Source: Caballeronia humi | GTDB taxonomy: Bacteria; Pseudomonadota; Gammaproteobacteria; Burkholderiales; Burkholderiaceae | Reading direction: 5' to 3' | DNA length: 64,000 nt | Assembly: GCF_001544475.1 (NCBI RefSeq) | Contig: NZ_FCNW02000012.1 | Coordinates: 1 to 64,000 of the forward strand | Shown: piece after piece, positions 19,975 through 30,313 of the stretch | How positions within the stretch are numbered: the stretch's first letter is position 1 | Layout of the letters: the number at the start of each line of letters is the position of its first letter | Program-made: the position numbers and the translations under genes | Notes under the pieces: generated by a model | What the model saw: only the letters and a program-made list of their open reading frames with translations | Databases searched by the model: none | What the model was told of the DNA's origin: nothing

Positions 19975-21057
19975 TCAACGCGCGCGCGGGTAGGAACCGA
20001 GGATTTTCAGGAACGCCGCCTTCTGACCGAGTTCGGTGAGCGCGGCCGCGACCCACACGTCGTCGCGATGGCCTTCCAGGTCGATGTAGAAGTAGTACTC
20101 CCACGTCCCGACGCGCGCCGGACGCGACTCGAAACGCGTCATCGAGACGCCGTGCTTCGCGAGCGGTTCGAGCAGCTTGAACATCGCGCCCGGCTCGTTC
20201 GCAACCGACACGATCAGCGATGTCTGGTCATAGCCGCTCGGGCCGGTGGGCTGCTTGCCGATCATTACGAAGCGCGTGCGGTTGTGCGGATCGTCCTGGA
20301 TATGTGAAAAGACGTTGCCGAGGCCGTAGTGCGTGGCAGCGCGATCACCGGCGATCGCCGCGATCGTCGGGTCCTTCACCGCCATGCGCGCCGCTTCGGC
20401 ATTGCTCGATACAGCCTGGCGCTCCAGATGTGGCGCGTTCTGCGTGAGCCAGCGCTGGCACTGAGCGAGCGCCTGCGGATGCGCGCAGACGCGCGTCACG
20501 CCGTCGAGATTGCCGGACGCCGTCAACAAATTGTGATGAATCGGCAGCGCAAGTTCGCCGCCGATCGTCAGCGACGACTGCAGCAGCAAATCCAGCGTGC
20601 GCGACACCGCGCCTTCCGCCGAATTCTCGACCGGCACGACGCCGAATTCGGCCGCGTCCGCCTCGACCGAGCGGAACACTTCGTCGATCGACGGGCACGG
20701 CAGCCCTTCGATCGAATGGCCGAAGTATTCGAACATCGCCTGCTCGCTGTACGTGCCGACCGGGCCGAGATACGCGGCGCGGATCGTTTGTTCGAGCGCG
20801 CGGCTCGCGGCCATGATTTCGCGCCAGATCGAGCTGATGTGATCGTCGGCGAGCGGGCCGTCGCTCATGTCCTGCAGGCGCTGGATCACCTGCATCTCGC
20901 GCTCGGGGCGAAACACCGGCGCGTTGAAGTGCTTTTTCACCTCGCCGACTTCCAGCGCCACCGCGGCGCGCTGGTTCAGAAGCGCGATGAGTTGCGCATC
21001 GATGGCATCGATGCGTTCGCGCAGCGGTAACAGTTTTGAATTGAGATCGTCGTCCAT
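19975..21057 (-). CDS. pheA: Chorismate mutase / prephenate dehydratase (P-protein)
   Basis: A 360-residue bifunctional enzyme for phenylalanine. Domains in order: AroQ chorismate mutase (about 1-90, LLPLRERIDAIDAQLIALL), prephenate dehydratase (about 95-272, AYLGPVGTYSEQA; TTR-type motif replaced by VSRTLDLL region), and a C-terminal ACT domain with the Phe-binding ESRP motif (near 320) for feedback inhibition. The start at MDDDLNSKL fits the family; the longer ORF overlaps serC. Confidence 0.95.
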   Translation of the reverse strand: MDDDLNSKLLPLRERIDAIDAQLIALLNQRAAVALEVGEVKKHFNAPVFRPEREMQVIQRLQDMSDGPLADDHISSIWREIMAASRALEQTIRAAYLGPVGTYSEQAMFEYFGHSIEGLPCPSIDEVFRSVEADAAEFGVVPVENSAEGAVSRTLDLLLQSSLTIGGELALPIHHNLLTASGNLDGVTRVCAHPQALAQCQRWLTQNAPHLERQAVSSNAEAARMAVKDPTIAAIAGDRAATHYGLGNVFSHIQDDPHNRTRFVMIGKQPTGPSGYDQTSLIVSVANEPGAMFKLLEPLAKHGVSMTRFESRPARVGTWEYYFYIDLEGHRDDVWVAAALTELGQKAAFLKILGSYPRAR

Positions 21058-21137
21058 GCGTTGCCTGGCGGGCAAATGAGGGCAAACAGTGTGCGGAGTG
21101 CAAGGCGGCGCGTCCGATGCGCGCCTCAGAACGCGAC

Positions 21138-22220
21138 TTAAGCGCGGCCCTGCTCGAAATCCTTCATGTATTCGACGAGCGTCTTCACGCCCTCGAGCGG
21201 CACCGCGTTGTAGATCGATGCCCGCATGCCGCCTACGGACTTGTGGCCCTTCAGTTGCAGCAGCCCGCGCGATTTCGCGCCGGCCAGGAAATCGGCGTTG
21301 CGCGATTCGTCGGCGAGGAAGAACGGCACGTTCATGCGCGAACGCGACTGGCGCTCCACCTTGTTGACGTAGAAATCGCTCGAATCGATGGTGTCGTAAA
21401 GCAGCTTCGCCTTCTCGGCGTTGCGCGCCTCGATCGCTGGCAGGCCGCCCTGCTTCTTCAGCCACTTGAAGACGAGCCCCGCGATATAGATCGCGTAGGT
21501 GGGCGGCGTGTTGTACATCGAATTGTTCTCGGCGACCGTCTTCCATTCGAACGCCGACGGGCAGATCGGCAGCGCGCGGTCGAGCAGGTCCTCGCGCACG
21601 ATCACGACGGTCACCCCCGCCATGCCGATGTTCTTCTGCGCACCGCCAAACAGCACGCCGTACTTGGCGACGTCCATCGGGCGCGAAAGAATGTGCGACG
21701 AAGCATCGGCGACGAGCGGAATATCGCCGAGATCGGGGATTTCAAAAGTCTCGACGCCGTCGATGGTTTCGTTCGTGCACAGATGCACGTAGGCGGGATC
21801 GTCGGAAAGATGCCACTCGGCGATGTGCGGCACGTGCGTGAAGCCCTGCTCCGTCTTGCCGTTCGCGGCGATGTGCGGCGTGCCGTATTTCTGCGCTTCC
21901 TTGAACGACTTCTGCGACCACGAACCGGTCACGATGAAATCGGCGGTCTTCTTCGTGCCGAGCAGGTTCAACGGCACGATGGCGTTCTCGCCGATCCCGC
22001 CGCCCTGCAGAAACAGAATCCGATGCGATGCCGGCACGTTCAGCAATTCGCGCAGGTCGGTGAGCGCGGCTTCGTGGATCGACATGAATTCGGCGCCGCG
22101 ATGGCTCATTTCCATCACGCTCATGCCGCTGCCGTTCCAGTCGAGCATTTCGTCGGCCGCTTGGCGCAGCACTTCTTCGGGCATCGCCGCAGGACCGGCG
22201 GAGAAATTGAACACGCGCAT
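21138..22220 (-). CDS. serC: Phosphoserine aminotransferase
   Basis: A 360-residue PLP enzyme converting 3-phosphohydroxypyruvate to phosphoserine, also active in pyridoxine synthesis. Seen: [15 protein letters not shown] at the N-terminus, MEMSHRG (near 41), [14 protein letters not shown] and PLP Lys in [12 protein letters not shown] (near 197). It is the first gene after the terminator at 22290-22323, so it probably starts the serC-pheA-hisC-tyrA-aroA-cmk transcript. Confidence 0.96.
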   Translation of the reverse strand: MRVFNFSAGPAAMPEEVLRQAADEMLDWNGSGMSVMEMSHRGAEFMSIHEAALTDLRELLNVPASHRILFLQGGGIGENAIVPLNLLGTKKTADFIVTGSWSQKSFKEAQKYGTPHIAANGKTEQGFTHVPHIAEWHLSDDPAYVHLCTNETIDGVETFEIPDLGDIPLVADASSHILSRPMDVAKYGVLFGGAQKNIGMAGVTVVIVREDLLDRALPICPSAFEWKTVAENNSMYNTPPTYAIYIAGLVFKWLKKQGGLPAIEARNAEKAKLLYDTIDSSDFYVNKVERQSRSRMNVPFFLADESRNADFLAGAKSRGLLQLKGHKSVGGMRASIYNAVPLEGVKTLVEYMKDFEQGRA

Positions 22221-22289
22221 CTGAGAACCCCGAATGGCCTGGCGCGGCGGGAAGGAACCACTCGTACTGATAACCGCGCCCGGAAAAGA

Positions 22290-22323
22290 AATGGCTGTTT
22301 GCGCTTTCGCGCAAACAGCCATT
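22290..22323 (-). terminator. Intrinsic terminator between the DUF2059 gene and serC
   Basis: A perfect 15-bp stem AATGGCTGTTTGCGC/GCGCAAACAGCCATT with a four-base loop (GAAA on the minus strand) is followed on the minus strand by TTCTTTT. It separates the gyrA-DUF2059 transcript from serC. Confidence 0.8.
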
Positions 22324-22396
22324 ATCGCACCGTCCTGAAAACCCGCCAATCCGAGAGGCGCTGTGCGGCGGCCTCGGGACGGGCGAGTCAGCGGGC

Positions 22397-23014
22397 TTAT
22401 TTGCCCGGCTTGACGTCGGCCACTTCCTTGTCGGCCTGCGTGCGCGTCGCCTTGATGGCTTGCGGCATGTACTTCTGCATCAGGCCGTTCACGACGTCGC
22501 GGCCAACCTGATCCTGCACCTGGATGAACTTGCGACCGGTCGGGCTCTTGTAGAACGCCGTCAGGTCCTTGATTTCATCCGTCGTGTAGTACTTCGCGTA
22601 GGCGTCGAACTGGGCCTTCATCGCGTCCTGGCGGAACGAATCCGTTGCGAATACCTGGCCTGCCGAGTCAACCAGCTTCGGCACGGCGTTCTTCTGCAGC
22701 GACGGAACGGCGGCTTGCTTCTGCTTGTCGTTCAGCGACTTGTTCTCGGAAAGCGCATCCGAAAGAATGGCCGGGACGAGTTGCTTCGATTGCATTTGCG
22801 CGCTGTTGCCGATGGCGCCAACGAGCTTCTGCGCATCGATTGCTGCCAGCAGATCGTTGATGGCTGCCTGCTTCGCGGAGTCGACCGGAGCTGCCGCAGC
22901 GGCCGCCGGAGCGGCTGCCTGATTCGGCGCCTGGTTTTGCAGCGACTGGGCCATTGCGAAGGTCGGTACGAAAGCAGCCAGCAACATCCACTGTTTAAAT
23001 CGTTTTTGCATCAT
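22397..23014 (-). CDS. DUF2059 domain-containing secreted protein
   Basis: About 205 residues: a signal peptide (1-22, ending TFAMA), an Ala/Pro-rich linker (30-50) and a DUF2059 region with the conserved [14 protein letters not shown] (near 165). DUF2059 proteins are periplasmic or envelope proteins of unknown function. Two adjacent in-frame ATGs follow GGGAG; the second (23011) has the better spacing. It sits between gyrA and serC. Confidence 0.88.
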   Translation of the reverse strand: MMQKRFKQWMLLAAFVPTFAMAQSLQNQAPNQAAAPAAAAAAPVDSAKQAAINDLLAAIDAQKLVGAIGNSAQMQSKQLVPAILSDALSENKSLNDKQKQAAVPSLQKNAVPKLVDSAGQVFATDSFRQDAMKAQFDAYAKYYTTDEIKDLTAFYKSPTGRKFIQVQDQVGRDVVNGLMQKYMPQAIKATRTQADKEVADVKPGK

Positions 23015-23205
23015 TACTCCCTTTGAAAAGTATTCAATCGCAGCCGTGCGACATGGTTTCGCCGCTCGCGGCTTCACTCGTCGTTTGACGAGCGGAGCCC
23101 GGCGGCCAAGCCGCAGGTCGCGCAACCAGATCCATTCAGGCTTTTGAAAGCAGGACACGAGTCGCGCAAGAGAAGCGCGACCCAGGCAACGGCGCATGCA
23201 TCCAG

Positions 23206-25854
23206 TTAAACCGCATCACCGTTGTCGTCATTCTTCTCATCGCCGGTCTCGGCGCTCCCGCTCGCGTCATCTTCGACGTCCGCGTCCAGCTCGACCTCAG
23301 CTTCCGCTTCGGCGATGTGCTGCAGTCCCGAGAGCTTCGTCCCCTCGTCAAGACTGATGAGTGTAACACCTTGGGTTGCGCGCCCCATTTCGCGTATCTC
23401 GGAAACACGGGTGCGGATCAGGACGCCGGAATTGGTGATCAGCATGATCTCGCTTTCCGGCTCGACGAGCGTCGCGGCGACAACCTTGCCGTTACGCTCC
23501 GACGTCTGGATCGCGATCATGCCCTTTGTGCCGCGGCCGTGACGCGTGTACTCGTTGATCGGCGTGCGCTTGCCGTAGCCGTTCTCCGTTGCCGTCAGCA
23601 CCGACTGGTTTTCCCCGCCCGCGACGAGCAGTGCTATGACCTGCTGGCCGTCCTCGAGTTGCATGCCGCGCACGCCGCGGGCTTCGCGGCCCATCCCGCG
23701 GACGTCGTTTTCGTCGAAACGGACAGCTTTGCCCGAGTCGGAGAACAGCATGACATCGTGTTCGCCGTCGGTAATGGCCGCGCCGATCAGGTAATCGCCT
23801 TCATCGAGCCCGACCGCGATGATGCCCTTTCGCAGCGGCCGGCTGAACGCTTCGAGCGGCGTCTTCTTGACGGTGCCGAGCGCGGTCGCCATGAAGACGT
23901 ATTTGTCGGCGGAGAATTCCTTGATCGGCAGCACGACGTTGATCTTCTCGCCGTCCTGCAGCGGGAACATGTTGACGATCGGCCGGCCGCGCGAGTTGCG
24001 CGAGCCCTGCGGCACTTCGTAGACCTTGATCCAGTACACGCGGCCGCGGTTCGAGAAACACAGCATGTGATCGTGCGTGTTCGCGATGAAGAGCGTGTCG
24101 ATCCAGTCGTCTTCTTTCATCTGCGTGGCTTGCTTGCCGCGGCCGCCGCGCTTCTGCGCGCGATATTCCGACAGCGGCTGCGACTTCACGTAACCCGTAT
24201 GCGACATGGTCACGACCATTTCCTGCGGCGTGATCAGGTCTTCGGTGTTCAGTTCCGTGGCGTTCATTTCGATGCGCGAACGGCGCTCGTCACCGAATTC
24301 GTTTCGCACCTGACCGAGCTCGTCGACAATGATCTGACGAATCCGCTCCGGACGCGCCAGAATATCGAGCAGGTCGGCGATCTGCGCCATCACCTCGCGA
24401 TACTCACTGACGATCTTGTCCTGTTCGAGCCCTGTCAGGCGCTGCAGACGCATCTGCAGAATTTCCTGCGCCTGGATGTCTGACAATCTATATTGGCCGT
24501 CTTCCTGCAGGCCATACGCCGGGTTCAGCCCCTCCGGCCGATACGCGATGCGCCCGCCGACCGCTTCCGTCTCCGTGCGCGTGAGCATTTCGCGCACAAG
24601 CTGCGAATCCCACGAGCGACTCATCAACTCCTGTTTCGCGATCGGCGGCGTGGGCGCGGCCTTGATGATCGCGATGAAGTCGTCGATGTTCGCCAGCGCG
24701 ACCGCGAGACCTTCGAGAATGTGGCCCCGATCCCGAGCCTTGCGCAGTTCGTATACAGTGCGCCGCGTGAGCACTTCCCGCCGATGCGACAGAAAGCACT
24801 CCAGCATTTCCTTCAGATTCAACAACTTGGGCTGGCCGTCGACAAGCGCGACCATGTTCATGCCGAAGGTGTCCTGAAGCTGCGTCTGTTTATATAGATT
24901 GTTGAGAATGACCTCGGGCACTTCGCCGCGCTTCAGCTCGATCACGACGCGCATGCCGCTCTTGTCGGATTCGTCGCGAATATCGGAGATGCCCTCGATC
25001 TTCTTCTCGTTGACGAGTTCGGCGATGCGCTCGAGCAGCGTGCGCTTGTTCACCTGGTACGGAATCTCGTCGACGATGATCGCCATGCGCTGGCCGCGGT
25101 CGATTTCCTCGAAGTGCGTGGTCGCGCGCATCACGACGCGGCCACGCCCCGTGCGGTAGCCGTCGCGCACGCCGGCGACGCCGTAGATCACACCCGCCGT
25201 CGGGAAATCCGGCGCCGGCACGATTTCGATCAGTTCGTCGACGGTGGTGTCGGGATTGTTCAGCAGGTGCAGGCACGCATCGACGATTTCGCGCAGGTTG
25301 TGCGGCGGAATGTTCGTCGCCATGCCGACCGCGATGCCGGCCGAGCCATTGATCAGCAGATTGGGGATGCGCGCCGGGAGAACGAGCGGCTCGTTCTCGC
25401 TGCCGTCATAGTTCGGGCCGAAGTCGACGGTTTCCTTGTCGATATCCGCGAGCAGTTCGTGGCCGATCTTCGCCATGCGGATTTCGGTGTAGCGCATGGC
25501 GGCCGCGTTGTCGCCGTCGACCGAACCGAAATTGCCCTGCCCGTCCACCAGCATGTAGCGCAGCGAAAACGGCTGCGCCATGCGCACGATCGTCTCGTAT
25601 ACAGAGGCGTCGCCGTGCGGGTGATATTTACCGATTACGTCGCCGACGATACGCGCCGACTTCTTGTAGGCGCGGTTCCAGTCGTTGTTCAGCTCGTGCA
25701 TCGAATACAGCGCGCGACGATGCACCGGCTTCAGGCCATCGCGGACATCGGGAAGCGCCCGTCCGACAATTACGCTCATCGCGTAATCGAGATACGAACG
25801 GCGCATTTCCTCCTCAAGGGAGATTGGCAGAGTCTCTTTGGCGAATTGATCCAT
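23206..25854 (-). CDS. gyrA: DNA gyrase subunit A
   Basis: An 882-residue type IIA topoisomerase subunit that breaks and rejoins DNA during negative supercoiling. Seen: winged-helix domain with catalytic Tyr122 in [10 protein letters not shown], coiled-coil tower, GyrA-box QKRGGRGK (near 560) and beta-pinwheel C-terminal domain, then an acidic tail. In the quinolone region the residues are Ala83, Ser84 and Glu87 rather than the E. coli Ser83, Ala84 and Asp87. Confidence 0.97.
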   Translation of the reverse strand: MDQFAKETLPISLEEEMRRSYLDYAMSVIVGRALPDVRDGLKPVHRRALYSMHELNNDWNRAYKKSARIVGDVIGKYHPHGDASVYETIVRMAQPFSLRYMLVDGQGNFGSVDGDNAAAMRYTEIRMAKIGHELLADIDKETVDFGPNYDGSENEPLVLPARIPNLLINGSAGIAVGMATNIPPHNLREIVDACLHLLNNPDTTVDELIEIVPAPDFPTAGVIYGVAGVRDGYRTGRGRVVMRATTHFEEIDRGQRMAIIVDEIPYQVNKRTLLERIAELVNEKKIEGISDIRDESDKSGMRVVIELKRGEVPEVILNNLYKQTQLQDTFGMNMVALVDGQPKLLNLKEMLECFLSHRREVLTRRTVYELRKARDRGHILEGLAVALANIDDFIAIIKAAPTPPIAKQELMSRSWDSQLVREMLTRTETEAVGGRIAYRPEGLNPAYGLQEDGQYRLSDIQAQEILQMRLQRLTGLEQDKIVSEYREVMAQIADLLDILARPERIRQIIVDELGQVRNEFGDERRSRIEMNATELNTEDLITPQEMVVTMSHTGYVKSQPLSEYRAQKRGGRGKQATQMKEDDWIDTLFIANTHDHMLCFSNRGRVYWIKVYEVPQGSRNSRGRPIVNMFPLQDGEKINVVLPIKEFSADKYVFMATALGTVKKTPLEAFSRPLRKGIIAVGLDEGDYLIGAAITDGEHDVMLFSDSGKAVRFDENDVRGMGREARGVRGMQLEDGQQVIALLVAGGENQSVLTATENGYGKRTPINEYTRHGRGTKGMIAIQTSERNGKVVAATLVEPESEIMLITNSGVLIRTRVSEIREMGRATQGVTLISLDEGTKLSGLQHIAEAEAEVELDADVEDDASGSAETGDEKNDDNGDAV

Positions 25855-26530
25855 TATCCGTGTCTTGAACAGTGCGGCGACAGCGCGCCGCGAAGGCCGT
25901 CAGAGGCGCTTTCGGGACCCATATTGCTGTCGCTTGCAAACGACGCCGCAAACGCGGCGAATCGCATAATTCTAACATGCGCTACATCCGCGCCCGGCCG
26001 CGGTACGTATACAGAGGGGTGAATGGAATAGCGGCGGAATCCCGGCCGCATACCTTCGGCGCACGTCAACTGCGGCTCGGAAACCTCTGACGTGACGCGC
26101 GCCGGAGACCGCTCGGAAAGCGCTTACAAATTGCTGCAAGACAGCACGTGAATTCGTCAGGTGAACCGGCTATGATGCCGCCTCACATGTTTGGACCCCT
26201 TCATGCGATCGGGCGAAAAAACGCTGAAAAACGTGCGAAGTGGCACGCAAAATGCGCGAGTCGCGCGCGCTAGACGATCCCATTCGTTTCCTGTCCCTTT
26301 CTTGTTGCTCATGCACCACATATGGTTGCGGGTCTATAGGAGCAGGGATATTTTTTATCGGTGCAAGGGAACGATATGGCAAAATGCCAACGCACAAAGT
26401 TAGACACTGCTCGAAGTCTACACAGCGCGTTTTGTTCCGCGGTAATGTTATACTTCGAGCAATGTATGACTTGTCTTTGTCAACAGGCTCGCAGTAAACC
26501 TGCGGTAATCTCAATTTCGAGAGGAGAAAT
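25855..26530. other. Divergent intergenic region gyrA-ompA
   Basis: 676 bases without a credible gene, clearly more A+T-rich towards ompA. It must carry the gyrA and ompA promoters. Beyond the repeats annotated next to ompA, I see no conserved RNA or ORF. Confidence 0.6.
26408..26461 (+). promoter_or_regulatory. Long inverted repeat upstream of ompA-like gene
   Basis: TGCTCGAAGT (26408-26417) and its exact reverse complement ACTTCGAGCA (26452-26461) flank 34 bases that include a TTATAC -10-like hexamer (26448-26453, overlapping the right arm). It could be a looping operator or, if transcribed, a long hairpin. A second small hairpin CGCAG/CTGCG (26490-26494 with 26500-26504) lies between it and the RBS. 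Confidence 0.5.
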
Positions 26531-27184
26531 ATGAATAAACTTTCAAAGCTCGCGTTCATTGCAGCTACCGCAGTTATGGCTGCATCGGCTTCGGCACAGT
26601 CGGTGCCGGCATCGCGACAAGCCGTGAACGACAACTGGGTGAACGGCACGGGCGAATACGTGTGGATGAACGGCACGAACGAGCTTTGCTGGCGCGATGC
26701 GTTCTGGACGCCGGCCACGGCAAACGCAAAGTGCGATGGCGCGCTGGTCGCTCAAGCGCCGACGCCGCCGGCACCGGTCGCTCCGCCGCCCGCTATTGTG
26801 AGCCAAAAGGTCACCTACCAAGCTGACGCTCTGTTCGACTTCGACAAGGCAGTCCTGAAGCCGGCTGGTAAGGAAAAGCTCGACGATCTCGCATCGAAGA
26901 TCGGCGGCCTGAACCTGGAAGTCGTGGTCGCTACCGGCTACACCGACCGCATCGGTTCGGACAAGTACAACGATCGCCTGTCCCTGCGTCGTGCTCAAGC
27001 TGTCAAGGCATACCTGGTCAGCAAGGGCATCGAAGCCAACCGTATCTACACGGAAGGCAAGGGCAAGAAGAACCCGGTCACGACCGGTTGCAACCAGAAG
27101 AACCGCAAGCAACTCATCGCCTGCCTCGCACCGGATCGTCGCGTGGAAGTCGAAGTTGTGGGTACCTCGCGCGCTCCGCAGTAA
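26531..27184 (+). CDS. OmpA family outer-membrane protein
   Basis: A 217-residue protein: signal peptide 1-22 (ending ASASA), a short WVNGTGEYVWMNGTNELCW region, a Pro/Ala-rich hinge (74-90) and a C-terminal OmpA peptidoglycan-binding domain (about 95-212, ALFDFDKAVLKPAGKEKLDDL, then GYTDRIGSDKYND and RRVEVEV). It probably tethers the outer membrane to peptidoglycan. A strong GAGAGGAGA RBS and frequent AAG/AAC codons suggest high expression. Confidence 0.92.
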   Translation: MNKLSKLAFIAATAVMAASASAQSVPASRQAVNDNWVNGTGEYVWMNGTNELCWRDAFWTPATANAKCDGALVAQAPTPPAPVAPPPAIVSQKVTYQADALFDFDKAVLKPAGKEKLDDLASKIGGLNLEVVVATGYTDRIGSDKYNDRLSLRRAQAVKAYLVSKGIEANRIYTEGKGKKNPVTTGCNQKNRKQLIACLAPDRRVEVEVVGTSRAPQ

Positions 27185-27210
27185 TAGCGCAAGAGTTACC
27201 GCAGGATCGA

Positions 27211-27230
27211 ACCCCCGCTTCGGCGGGGGT
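27211..27230 (+). terminator. Intrinsic terminator after ompA-like gene
   Basis: ACCCCCGC-TTCG-GCGGGGGT, an 8-bp stem with a UUCG tetraloop, followed by seven T. Confidence 0.93.
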
Positions 27231-27388
27231 TTTTTTATGTCCGCGCGGCGAGCGTGGTCTCGGCGCCGGCGTGGTAGCCGTATGCCCCGCGCGACGATCA
27301 GGCGCACCGCCCGCCGCTTTTGCCCGCCCCATCCAGCGCCTATATACTCGGGGCTAATCATCACGACATCAGGAAGGCTGCTTTCACC

Positions 27389-28087
27389 ATGACGAACGTC
27401 GATCCCCACGAACTTCAGAAATTCAGCGAGCTCGCGCATCGCTGGTGGGACCCGAACGCAGAGTTCAAGCCGCTGCACGAACTGAATCCCGTGCGGCTCG
27501 ACTGGATCGACGCCCACGCGCATCTGATGGGCAAGCGCGTGCTCGACATCGGCTGCGGCGGCGGCATCCTCTCCGAATCGATGGCAACGCGCGGCGCGAC
27601 TGTCAAAGGCATCGACCTCTCGACGAGCGCGCTCGGCGTCGCCGATCTGCACAGCCTCGAGAGCGGCGTCGAAGTCGCGTACGAGGAAATTTCGGCCGAG
27701 GCGCTCGCCGCACGCGAACCCGGCACTTACGACATCGTCACCTGCATGGAGATGCTCGAACACGTGCCGAATCCGGCGGGAACCGTCGCGGCGTGTGCGT
27801 CGCTCGTGAAGCCGGGCGGCTGGGTGTTCTTCTCCACGCTGAACCGCAATCCGAAGGCGTACCTCTTCGCCGTGATCGGCGCCGAGTACATCGCGCGGAT
27901 GCTGCCCAAGGGCACGCACGACTACGCCCGCTTCATCAAGCCGTCGGAGCTAGCGGGCTTCGCGCGCGCAGCCGAGCTAGCGCCGGTCGACATCAAGGGC
28001 ATCACCTACCGGCCGCTCAGCAAGCACTTCGGCCTTTCCAGCGACACCAGCATCAATTACCTGATGGCTTGCCGCCGCGAAGCCTGA
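27389..28087 (+). CDS. ubiG: Ubiquinone biosynthesis O-methyltransferase UbiG
   Basis: A 232-residue SAM-dependent enzyme doing both O-methylations in ubiquinone synthesis. Seen: N-terminal [22 protein letters not shown] motif [13 protein letters not shown] (near 51) and [11 protein letters not shown]. The start is taken at MTNVDPHEL. gph begins 4 bases after the stop, so they form an operon. Confidence 0.96.
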   Translation: MTNVDPHELQKFSELAHRWWDPNAEFKPLHELNPVRLDWIDAHAHLMGKRVLDIGCGGGILSESMATRGATVKGIDLSTSALGVADLHSLESGVEVAYEEISAEALAAREPGTYDIVTCMEMLEHVPNPAGTVAACASLVKPGGWVFFSTLNRNPKAYLFAVIGAEYIARMLPKGTHDYARFIKPSELAGFARAAELAPVDIKGITYRPLSKHFGLSSDTSINYLMACRREA

Positions 28088-28091
28088 CGCC

Positions 28092-28850
28092 ATGAACCAA
28101 GACGATCTGACGAGCGAACAAAAACCGTCGGTCCTGCCGGACGACCCTACTCCGCTGCCGCAACTGCTCATCGACGACGACCGCCTGGGCCTCTGCCAGG
28201 CGGTCCTGTTCGACCTCGACGGCACCATCGCCGACACCGCGCCGGACCTCGTCGCGGCCGTCAACAAGATGCGCCACGATCGCGGGCTCGAAATGCGGCC
28301 GCTTGAGATGCTGCGGCCGTTCGCATCGGCGGGCGCGCGCGGGCTGCTCGGCGGCGCGTTCGAAATCGGGCCGGAGCATCACGATTTCCCCGCGATGCGC
28401 GACGAGTTCCTTGCCAACTATGAAGCGGATCTGTGCATCGAAACGACGCTGTTCCCGGGCATCGACGAATTGCTCGATCAGCTCGATGCGCGAGGCGTGC
28501 GCTGGGGCATCGTGACGAACAAGGTAACGCGTTATTCGGAACCGCTTGTCGCGCAGCTTGGGCTCGACACGCGCGCCGCGTGCCTCGTGTGCGGCGATAC
28601 CACGCCGCACTCGAAGCCCCACCCCGCGCCGCTATTGCACGCGGCCGAACTGCTCGACGTGGCGCCGGAACGCATCGTCTACGTGGGCGACGACCTGCGC
28701 GACGTGCAGGCGGGGTTCGCTGCGGGCATGATCACGGTCGCGGCGGCCTATGGCTATTGCGGCGACGACATTCCGCCGCGCCGCTGGCATGCGAACCATG
28801 TCGTCGATTCGCCGTTCGAACTGCAGCAGTTGCTGCGCGACATCGGCTAG
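28092..28850 (+). CDS. gph: Phosphoglycolate phosphatase (HAD family)
   Basis: A 252-residue HAD hydrolase that removes phosphate from 2-phosphoglycolate, or a MurNAc-6-P-type substrate as in MupP-like homologues. Seen: motif I FDLDGTIADT (near 38), motif II IVTNK (near 141), motif III Lys in HSKPHP and motif IV YVGDDLRDVQAG. About 32 acidic/Pro-rich residues precede the HAD core, longer than usual. It is coupled to ubiG. Confidence 0.9.
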   Translation: MNQDDLTSEQKPSVLPDDPTPLPQLLIDDDRLGLCQAVLFDLDGTIADTAPDLVAAVNKMRHDRGLEMRPLEMLRPFASAGARGLLGGAFEIGPEHHDFPAMRDEFLANYEADLCIETTLFPGIDELLDQLDARGVRWGIVTNKVTRYSEPLVAQLGLDTRAACLVCGDTTPHSKPHPAPLLHAAELLDVAPERIVYVGDDLRDVQAGFAAGMITVAAAYGYCGDDIPPRRWHANHVVDSPFELQQLLRDIG

Positions 28851-28929
28851 AACGCTCTACGCTGGGCGCATTGAAAGCACGCCGATGCGCCTCATATGCG
28901 CTTTTCGTGGGATAATTTACTTTCGCTTT

Positions 28930-29299
28930 GGGGGCGACCTGGTTTCGACAGGGGTTGCAAAGCGGCTAGGGCATACCGAGGACCCGTCACCTCGTTAATC
29001 AATGGGAAAAACGTAACTGCAAACGACGAAACGTTCGCACTGGCAGCCTAAGGGCCGCCTGCCTCTCCCTAGTTCACTGACGGACTAGAGTCGCAAGACC
29101 GGTAGCAATACCGAGAGAGGTCATATACGTCAGTTAAGCCTTGTCGGTGTCACGACGCCAAGGTCGAAAATTTAGTGAATCGCTGTAAGGAAGCGTGTTC
29201 GTCCGCGTCTTTATGGCTAAATCAAATGACAGAACTAAGTATGTAGAACTGGTCGTAGAGCGCTACTGGACGCGGGTTCGATTCCCGCCGCCTCCACCA
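28930..29299 (+). ncRNA. ssrA: Transfer-messenger RNA (tmRNA)
   Basis: The 5' GGGGGCG pairs with 3' CGCCTCC before ACCA to make the tRNA-like acceptor stem. The T arm GGTTCGATTCCC lies near the 3' end. The resume codon GCA at 29019 opens the tag frame ANDETFALAA-stop (29019-29051), followed by pseudoknot sequence. With SmpB it rescues stalled ribosomes and tags the peptide for proteolysis. A GATAAT -10-like box lies at 28911-28916. Confidence 0.97.
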
Positions 29300-29346
29300 A
29301 TATTAGTGTTCAGGGGGTTTCACAGGCCCTCAACCTGCCTCACTTG

Positions 29347-29374
29347 AACCCCGATGGCCTTGGCTTTCGGGGTT
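29347..29374 (+). terminator. Intrinsic terminator of ssrA
   Basis: AACCCCGA (29347-29354) pairs with TCGGGGTT (29367-29374) and is followed by a run of T. Confidence 0.88.
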
Positions 29375-29539
29375 TTTTTCTGCAATTCACATTCAGACTC
29401 TGTCGCGGGTCGTCACCTTCAGTCCCCCTTAAAGGGGTTCCTGGCGGTTTTTCGACGGCTTGGAAAGTCCGACCCCCAAGGGCGCCACCGCGGCGCACGC
29501 CAATGCCTCTGACCGATCTCGCGATCGCGGATGATGCAA

Positions 29540-29561
29540 GGGCGCAACGGCTATTGCGCCC
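29540..29561 (-). terminator. Possible terminator downstream of flp
   Basis: An 8-bp stem GGGCGCAA/TTGCGCCC with a six-base loop lies 9 bases beyond the flp stop. It lacks a good T-run on the minus strand, so termination is uncertain. Confidence 0.4.
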
Positions 29562-29569
29562 GCCCACCC

Positions 29570-29749
29570 TTACGTTCCCTGTGAAGTCGTTACCTTCGTG
29601 AACAGATCGTCATACATGGTTTTGATGCTGTCCTTGAACGTGACCGCCATCCCACCGAGAGCGATCACCACGATACCCGCGAGGACAGCGTATTCCATCG
29701 CGCTGACGCCGCGCTCATCGCGGACAAACAGTTTGAAAAATTTGCGCAT
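29570..29749 (-). CDS. flp: Flp family type IVb pilin, orphan
   Basis: A 59-residue prepilin too short for usual ORF cut-offs. A positively charged leader (MRKFFKLFVRDERG) is cut by prepilin peptidase after Gly14, and the mature part starts VSAMEY with Glu at +5 and Tyr at +6, the type IVb signature. It is followed by hydrophobic helix AVLAGIVVIALGGMAV and a short polar tail. Flp pilins build Tad pili for adhesion and biofilm. No tad/cpa/rcp genes are in the window, so secretion must rely on a locus elsewhere. Confidence 0.92.
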   Translation of the reverse strand: MRKFFKLFVRDERGVSAMEYAVLAGIVVIALGGMAVTFKDSIKTMYDDLFTKVTTSQGT

Positions 29750-30313
29750 CTCAGATTTCCTTTGTAGTAGGTGTTGTGGGCTCGATGTAAAACTTATCGA
29801 GCAGGACAGATGCTGCGGAGAGCCGAACTCGGAAACTGAATGCGGTTATGACCGTAACTCGGTTTATCAACCGAGCGTTGCTGCAGTAAAACTCCACGCC
29901 GGTCCCCCGTGCTTCAGCGCAGACGGCGGGATTCGTAGCCCCGATTGCGTTACGAGCACATCGGAGCTTTGTTTTTCGCCCCGACATTCGTCACGTCACC
30001 CTCAATCTCCAAACATCCGCAGATCGATCCGTGATCGGGCTAACGGCAGAATCCAAAAAAACTTTAAAAAGCGCGCAGCGGGAATCGATAAGCCGAAGCC
30101 AACTTGTCGACGTTCCAGCGGTCGTTATGGACGAATCGGTGGAATTTTTTAGCGATTCGCGAATTTGCCGGTAACTCACCGGCTTTCGTTTTCGATCGAC
30201 AACTTCACACACTCCGTCGAAATGTCATACATGTACGCTTGAGCACTGACCGTGTCGCCCGTAGTCGGCACGCTTGCGCTTTGCCGCGCTAATTCAGCGT
30301 TCACGGAGTACGC
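29750..30313. other. Intergenic region between flp and the PIG-L gene
   Basis: 564 bases, more A+T-rich than the surroundings, with no credible ORF. It contains a 7-bp inverted repeat CTCGGTT/AACCGAG at 29858-29875 and must hold the divergent promoters of flp and the secreted deacetylase. No RNA gene was recognised. Confidence 0.55.

Noticed and set aside
29280..29299. Genomic-island attachment site at the ssrA 3' end
   Set aside because: tmRNA 3' ends are common integration sites, but no integrase and no second copy of the 3' end were seen downstream.
29344..29601. 85-codon ORF downstream of ssrA
   Set aside because: It starts inside the ssrA terminator hairpin and runs antisense to flp; no coding character.
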